A DNA stretch of 6,559 nt. Source: Patescibacteria group bacterium. GTDB lineage: Bacteria > Patescibacteriota > Dojkabacteria > SC72. Below, in pieces: positions 1 to 5,200 of the stretch (position 1 is the first letter of the stretch; each line of letters starts with the position of its first letter). The stretch lies in assembly GCA_003518125.1 (NCBI GenBank), contig DOZG01000063.1, positions 738 to 7,296 on the forward strand, written 5' to 3'. The notes below the pieces were generated by a model. That model did no database searches. It saw only the letters and a list, made by a program, of their open reading frames with translations, and was not told the origin of the DNA. Both the position numbers and the translations under genes were made by a program.

Positions 1-632
1 TTCTTTTTTAATTCCTTATCCTCTGTCTCTGTCATTCTCTGTAGATTGTTGTAAGGGAATTTAGAGTCTACATTAATCTTTGTCTTATCAGGAAGTAATA
101 TCGTAAAATCTGGTCTAGTTTCAGAACCTGCCTGTTCTTTATTAAAGTAGTAATCCACATTAGGTACAAAACCTGCCATCTGTAAAAGATCATCTGCTAC
201 CTGTTCTCCAAATTGCCCTCTAAGCTGATTATTACTTAATACCTTCTTGAGACCCTCAGTATTAACTGAAAGCTCCTTAGTAATCTTCCTACTCTCCTCT
301 ACAGCATTCTTAAGTGCAGACATACTATCAATACGATCCTTTTCAGAGGTTTTTAGATACCCTTCTAACTCTTTAACAATCCTAGTAATCTCACTCCGTT
401 TATTCTCTAAATCTAATCTACTCTGTTTAGTTTCTGATTCTAATTTCTCTTTTGCAAGAGATGTTAAATATTCATTTGATTCTTTTAACATTAATGGAAG
501 TAACTGTCTAAGATTGTTTTCTAAGTTTTGAGTAATGATCTCACTATCTTTTTTTCTATTTCCTTTTAGGACAAAGAATATCCCAATACCAAAACATATT
601 CCAGCTACTAACGCGATTATTATTTCAATCAT
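1..632 (-). CDS. rmuC: RmuC-family protein, N-terminal 210 residues (3' end outside window)
   Basis: RmuC proteins are membrane-anchored, nuclease-like proteins that in E. coli limit recombination at inverted repeats; the biochemical activity is not well established. The frame runs open from an ATG at 630-632 to the left edge. Residues about 3-22 form one hydrophobic helix (IIIALVAGICFGIGIFFVL) followed by basic KGNRKK, so the rest should be cytoplasmic. Residues about 28-130 are charged and heptad-like, a probable coiled coil. The conserved core then begins with RGQFGE (138-143), followed by RPDF (Asp175) and VDSKFP (Asp189, Lys191), which together make a PD-(D/E)XK-type active site as expected for RmuC. 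Family members usually run to some 350-500 residues, so about half is missing. A weak Shine-Dalgarno (AAGGGA) sits 9 bases before the ATG. The gene is divergent from the flippase gene. Family assignment is strong; the physiological role here is inferred. Confidence 0.9.
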   Translation of the reverse strand, partial: MIEIIIALVAGICFGIGIFFVLKGNRKKDSEIITQNLENNLRQLLPLMLKESNEYLTSLAKEKLESETKQSRLDLENKRSEITRIVKELEGYLKTSEKDRIDSMSALKNAVEESRKITKELSVNTEGLKKVLSNNQLRGQFGEQVADDLLQMAGFVPNVDYYFNKEQAGSETRPDFTILLPDKTKINVDSKFPYNNLQRMTETEDKELKK

Positions 633-691
633 TTGGCAGAATCCCTTAAGTTATTGTATTGTATTATATATAACTTTGAAGAGAAGTTCTA
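633..691. promoter_or_regulatory. divergent intergenic region with probable back-to-back promoters
   Basis: This 59-base AT-rich gap must hold the start signals of both the RmuC gene (minus) and the flippase gene (plus). On the minus strand a perfect TATAAT lies at 663-668, about 30 bases before the RmuC ATG, with no good -35 box at normal spacing. On the plus strand TATAAC (669-674) is preceded at 17 bases by a weak TTAAGT (646-651). The -10 candidates overlap in a 10-base palindrome (TTATATATAA, 664-673). GAAGAGAAG at 678-686 is a purine-rich ribosome site 5 bases before the flippase ATG. The boxes are read by eye and the plus-strand promoter is weak. Confidence 0.35.
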
Positions 692-1900
692 ATGAAAATT
701 GGTCCTAAGGTAAAAAAGTATATTATTCATCTACTACTTACAACCGTATTTGGTGGAGTAATTGGTCTTCTTAACTACCTTTTCAACATTGGTCTAGCTA
801 GATTTAGTTCAGAGGAAGTATTTAGTATATATGCTGCAGCAATTGGTCTTATCTACCTCATACAAATACCAACCATTTCAATTCAGAGTATAATTACAAA
901 GAGTATAGGGGAGAGTAAAGATGGAGATATCTCTAGATTTAAGGTTAAATCTTTTCTAATATTTACTCTAATGGGAATTGGTTTTGGAATTATCTTTCTA
1001 ATATTTACTCCATTAATCGCAAATACAGCTTCTATACCTGAATATGTAATACCCTCCCTTGCAATTACATTGACCCTTGCCTTCATCACTCCAATATCTA
1101 GGGGAATTCTACTTGGTAAAGAAAGAATAGTTACAGTAAACCTAATACTTTTTGTAGAGACCGTTTTTAAATTTGTACTAGGGTATTTAGCAATTAAAAT
1201 TGGAAGTAATATTAACTTACTAATACTTGCAAATTCACTACCTGCATTTTTAAGCTGTATTGTGATACTACCGTTGATAAAGACGAATAGGTTAAATAAA
1301 AGAAAGATTAAAATTAATTTCAAGGAGTTGTTGTTAATAACGATTGGTTTCCTACTCCTTTCTGTACCATATACAGTAGATCTAATATTAGTACCTACTC
1401 AATTTAGAGCAGAGTACGCTGCTCTTTCCCTTATTGGTAAACTTGTATATTTTGCCTCAATTACTATAGCAGCAGTAATGTTTGCAAGACTTTCCAATCA
1501 GAGGAATAAGAGGGATGAACTAAAAACATTGGGAATTACAATTGGAGTTACCTCTCTAATCGGATTTGGTATGACAGTAGGAATCTTTCTATTCAAAGAT
1601 CTAATCATTAATTTCGCCTTTGGGGGTAAGTATGCAGAGATATCAACCTACTTTATACTCTTTGGATTTTGTATGTCTTTATACGCAATTACCTTTTTAC
1701 TAGCTAACTTCTTCTTTTCAAAGGGTTCATACTGGTATATATCTATACTTCTTCTAGTTACGGTACTCCAGATTATACTGTTTAAATATCTATCTACCGA
1801 TATAGGTAGTGTAGTAAGAAATCAAGTTGTGGTATATGTCACACTCTTAGTACTCACCCTTTTCTATTTATTATTAAGAAAAAAGGAAAGAAATTTTTAA
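692..1900 (+). CDS. MATE/Wzx-like (MOP superfamily) flippase, 402 aa
   Basis: This is an integral membrane protein, probably a flippase moving lipid-linked oligosaccharide or another lipid precursor across the cytoplasmic membrane. About twelve hydrophobic segments can be counted, near residues 10-34, 43-63, 84-110, 117-136, 146-168, 173-197, 210-232, 243-266, 278-300, 319-340, 346-366 and 375-395, with a basic C-terminal tail (RKKER). The count, the length (a little short for Wzx, usually 400-480) and the loop pattern fit the polysaccharide-synthesis/MATE group of the MOP exporters; a central basic loop (LNKRKIK, about 201-207) divides the two six-helix halves. The ATG has a purine-rich ribosome site 5 bases upstream and the gene ends in TAA. 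It stands alone, divergent from RmuC and convergent with the tRNA; no glycosyltransferase is in view, so the substrate is unknown. MurJ-type lipid II flippase or a drug exporter are alternatives, but no family-specific motif decides this. Confidence 0.75.
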   Translation: MKIGPKVKKYIIHLLLTTVFGGVIGLLNYLFNIGLARFSSEEVFSIYAAAIGLIYLIQIPTISIQSIITKSIGESKDGDISRFKVKSFLIFTLMGIGFGIIFLIFTPLIANTASIPEYVIPSLAITLTLAFITPISRGILLGKERIVTVNLILFVETVFKFVLGYLAIKIGSNINLLILANSLPAFLSCIVILPLIKTNRLNKRKIKINFKELLLITIGFLLLSVPYTVDLILVPTQFRAEYAALSLIGKLVYFASITIAAVMFARLSNQRNKRDELKTLGITIGVTSLIGFGMTVGIFLFKDLIINFAFGGKYAEISTYFILFGFCMSLYAITFLLANFFFSKGSYWYISILLLVTVLQIILFKYLSTDIGSVVRNQVVVYVTLLVLTLFYLLLRKKERNF

Positions 1901-1920
1901 ACCACTCAAGAGGATATGAA

Positions 1921-1994
1921 TGGACGATACCGGATTCGAACCAGTGACTTCCTCAATGTGAATGAGGTGCTCTAACCAGCTGAGCTAATCGTCC
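1921..1994 (-). tRNA. tRNA-Val (anticodon CAC)
   Basis: The minus strand folds into a complete cloverleaf. The 7-bp acceptor stem GGACGAT/ATCGTCC is perfectly paired, the D arm is GCTC...GAGC with GGTTA in the loop, the anticodon stem is CCTCA/TGAGG and the T arm is ACTGG-TTCGAAT-CCGGT. The anticodon loop TTCACAT puts CAC at positions 34-36, which reads the valine codon GUG. The discriminator base is A (1921), as expected for tRNA-Val. The bases after it are TTC, so the CCA end is not encoded and must be added by a nucleotidyltransferase. The mature 5' end touches the stop codon of the upstream small gene with no gap. No clear intrinsic terminator hairpin follows, although a pyrimidine-rich stretch lies downstream within the 3' end of the flippase gene. 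Confidence 0.97.
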
Positions 1995-2192
1995 TTACTC
2001 TTTCTTCTCCTCAGTGGTACCTTTTAGTTCTTCATTAGAGGTTTGTGACTTAAACCATCTCCACAAAACCCAACCTATGAATACAAAAACACCTAATATG
2101 AGACCAGAAAACCAACTTTTTGCAGCAAAGCCTCCTATAACACCCAATAATGCACAACATATTGCAAATATCCCTATCCTTACTAAATCCAT
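1995..2192 (-). CDS. small two-helix membrane protein, 65 aa, function unknown
   Basis: I do not recognise a family. The protein has two hydrophobic segments, about residues 4-24 (with CC and GVIGG) and 28-46 (with GLILG and a Trp-rich end, WVLWRW), joined by a tight KSWFSG turn. A charged 19-residue tail rich in Glu and Lys follows. The basic residues suggest a hairpin with both ends in the cytoplasm. The reading frame looks real because it has clear membrane-protein composition, an ATG just 13 bases after an in-frame stop, and it fills the gap between the large gene and the tRNA. No Shine-Dalgarno is visible before the ATG. The TAA stop ends exactly where the tRNA begins, so the two are very likely co-transcribed. 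A role in the envelope is the most that can be inferred. Confidence 0.65.
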   Translation of the reverse strand: MDLVRIGIFAICCALLGVIGGFAAKSWFSGLILGVFVFIGWVLWRWFKSQTSNEELKGTTEEKKE

Positions 2193-2264
2193 AAATGTAT
2201 GTAATTAAGTAATAGTAAATAATACACTATACTTCCTCAACTATACAAGATACTGCATTAAGAA
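2193..2264 (-). promoter_or_regulatory. possible promoter and imperfect hairpin before the small gene and tRNA
   Basis: This 72-base gap separates the stop of the surface-protein gene from the small gene. On the minus strand TTGAGG (2235-2240) and TACTAT (2212-2217) are spaced by 17 bases and would start a transcript near 2205, about a dozen bases before the ATG. An alternative pair is TTGTAT (2243-2248) with TATTAT (2219-2224) at 18 bases. An imperfect inverted repeat (AAGTATAGT at 2226-2234, ACTATTACTT at 2207-2216, one bulged base, 9-base loop) overlaps them. It is AT-rich and lacks a T tract, so it is a poor intrinsic terminator and could equally be an operator or chance. Confidence 0.3.
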
Positions 2265-5200
2265 TCATTCAACAACAACTCTCTTTGCAAACAATTTCCC
2301 ATCTTTCTTAATCACAATATTCTCAACTAACACATCCTTACCCATCGTTAAAGAATACTTACCCTTCTTACAAACAAATCTAAACTTCCCTTTCTTATCT
2401 GTAACTCTCTTATCAACCACATTCTCAAACTCATTTTCAACCAACAATATCTCTTTATTTGTGATAGGACGACCATTAGGATCAACCAATTGACCATACT
2501 TAGACTTACGGTTGAATAAGGATGTTGATAAGAAATAAAGGGCTGGTATATACAATAACACAATATATAAATTGAAGGCATCCTGATATTTATAATATGT
2601 ATATATCAACATTGAAACACCAAACCCAAAAAGAACTAAATTAAATATTGAAAATGACACAGAGAGAACACTCTTTAATATTACTAATACTCTTCTCCAA
2701 TCTTTAAGTTCTTTTGGATCAAGTGGTATACTCACCGTTATCTCCAAATTATCAGATTTTTTCAATACACCACCTTTATAAATATGTTTAAGAGGATAGT
2801 CATCTTTACCCTTTACTAAACTAGACGGAAATTCATACCCATTCTTCTTAACCTTAATTGTATACTTTCCACTATCTAATTTAGATACAAATATCCCATT
2901 AGAATCAGTTACTGTTGTTTCTAATAGCTTTCCCCCCTTAAATATTCTAACTACAGCATTTCGTATAGGGTTCTTACTCTTAGAGTCATATACATATCCA
3001 AACGGTATCTTCTTTCTTCTAAAACCAAGAGCATTCAAAAGACCATTAATAAAATGAAGTAATAGATAGAAAGTTTGAGATAAACCGGTGGTTGCAACAC
3101 CAATAGTAATAGTTGCTGTAGTAGTAGTATTTACAACATTAGTAAGCTGTTCCTCATTCAATGTACCAATAATTGTATTATCTAATACCTCACTACTACT
3201 AAGTACGGCTTCCTCAGCAATCCCAATTGCTTTTCCAACGATGGTATTTAATATAGAATCAGAGGAAATATTATCTTCTTCATCTATTATGATAATCTCT
3301 TCTTCATCTATTATGATAGTCTCTTCTGGATCTATCATCTCCCCCATACAACCCGTACCAGTTAAACCATCTGCTATCCAATAATATACTCCATCTATTT
3401 TTGCTTGAGATATGGTAACAGTATCTCCTTCTACATCAACCTCCTGTGGGAAATCATCACTTACAAGTACACCCTCTACACAATTGGAACTAACTTCATC
3501 TAATGTTGTAGCTTGAGGACATATTCGGAATGCATTACTATCTTTCATCACTACATACATAGTAAACGGCTCTGTGACACCATGATCTTCATTCATTTTC
3601 ACTACAGCTTTTCCATTTACAAAATCAGCATCTACAACAACATCGCTCCAGTCTCTATCTTCTTCAAAAGATACTGATAAATCCAATAGTAAATAGTCAT
3701 CTTTGGTAATCTGTATATCCTGTACTCCCAAGAGTCCTGTAACAGTAACATCTAAATCTGTGTCTTCTTTTAGAATTAAAGAAATATCTTCTGGTGCATT
3801 CACTATTACAGCACCAGTTCCAATATATACTGCATCACTAAAACCTGTTTCTATACTATCCCTATTCCTAGCCTTAGCCTCAAATCCTAATTGTCTTACA
3901 GTATCTATACCAGTAATATATTTACCACTACTACCTCCCCACTGTGTATATGTCTGCCATACCGGTGAGGTTTGAAGTGTACCATTCGTGTTTACATACA
4001 AACCACTTACACGATCCCTAATAGCGATCTGGGTTGTACTAGGATTCCCATTCAAACTAAGAAATACTCTAGCAGTAGTAGATGATAATTTAGTAACAGT
4101 AGAGATTACTGGAGTATTTGCTAAGGTTGTAACAGAACTACTAGATACATATGAGGTCTCAATACTATTCTGATTTCTAGCCATTACTCTAAAGGTATTT
4201 ACCGAATTAGGATTTAAACCAGTAACTGTTTGATTTAAACTCTGATTCCAAATAGCTATATCTTCTACATATGCCCCACTATTCCCCTCTGTGATATTGG
4301 ATAGATCTGAAATAACTATATCTGCAGTAGATGATGTAATATTTGTTGTTGATACTGTTGGACTTTGAATTAATGTAGTTAGAGTTACCTCATCTGAAAA
4401 TTCAGTTACAACATCTGCTTCATTGTAAGCTTTTACCTTAAACGAGTACGATGTGTTCGGAAGTAGACTGTTTACAGTAATAGTGTCACCTACTAATACA
4501 AAAACATCTTTACTATCTTCTAATGTATTTGTGGTTGATGATAGATATTTTTCAGTACCTGTTTCAAAGATAGAAATTCTAGTACCTGCAGGATTGTCTC
4601 CCATATCAATAGTTATACTCCCAGCGGTAGTTGATGTAGGGGTTGTTGTAACAATATTAGGAATTTCTGCGTGTGTCCTTACATTATTAGTAGCCGACCA
4701 AGTAGTTGGATTACTCTCTTCATCTATAGCTCTGACTTTAAATGTGTATACAGTGTTTGGTGATAGTCCAGAGATGGTAATAGTGTTTTGTGATGGAATA
4801 AATTGTGATTCACCAACAACTAATACACCAAGAGTGTCATCATAGTACTTGCTTAAATTATCTTCATATATTTGAATATTGGTACCAGCTGGATTATCAC
4901 CCAGGTCTATAGTTAAAGATACTTCATAATCATTAACAGCAGAGGAAGAAGTAATTGATATATCTTGAGCATGGGTTCTTACAGATAAAGTATTACTGTA
5001 CCCACTCTCACTATGTGTACTGTATATCGTAAGTTTCCTTGTATATAACGTATTGGGAGTTAAACCACTTTCTTGACACATAGTACCATTTGCCACGATA
5101 CACGTTTTAACTAATGTATTACTTTCATCATATACCTTGATTCCATCATAACCACTTTCTGTGGTAATTAATCTCCAATCGATAGTAGTATCTGTATCAG

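Noticed and set aside
247..531. Plus-strand 94-codon frame at the left end
   Set aside because: It lies antisense to the RmuC coiled-coil and core region, which is clearly the real gene.
883..1323. Minus-strand 146-codon frame inside the flippase gene
   Set aside because: It is hydrophobic only because it is antisense to membrane-helix codons; the plus-strand frame has a coherent 12-helix pattern and a ribosome site.
1900..1921. Possible bidirectional terminator between the flippase gene and the tRNA
   Set aside because: Only a 3-bp CTC/GAG stem is visible in the 20-base gap, too weak to be an intrinsic terminator.
2014..2208. Plus-strand 64-codon frame opposite the small membrane-protein gene
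   Set aside because: Its composition is unremarkable, and the minus-strand frame has two clean helices, a charged tail and a sensible position before the tRNA.
2265..2267. UGA recoded as glycine, as in Absconditabacteria and Gracilibacteria
   Set aside because: The frame ends naturally at this TGA and reading through reaches TAG within a few codons; no in-frame UGA occurs inside the genes seen here.
3274..3341. CRISPR-like repeat
   Set aside because: The copies are directly adjacent without spacers, are in frame and encode a protein linker.
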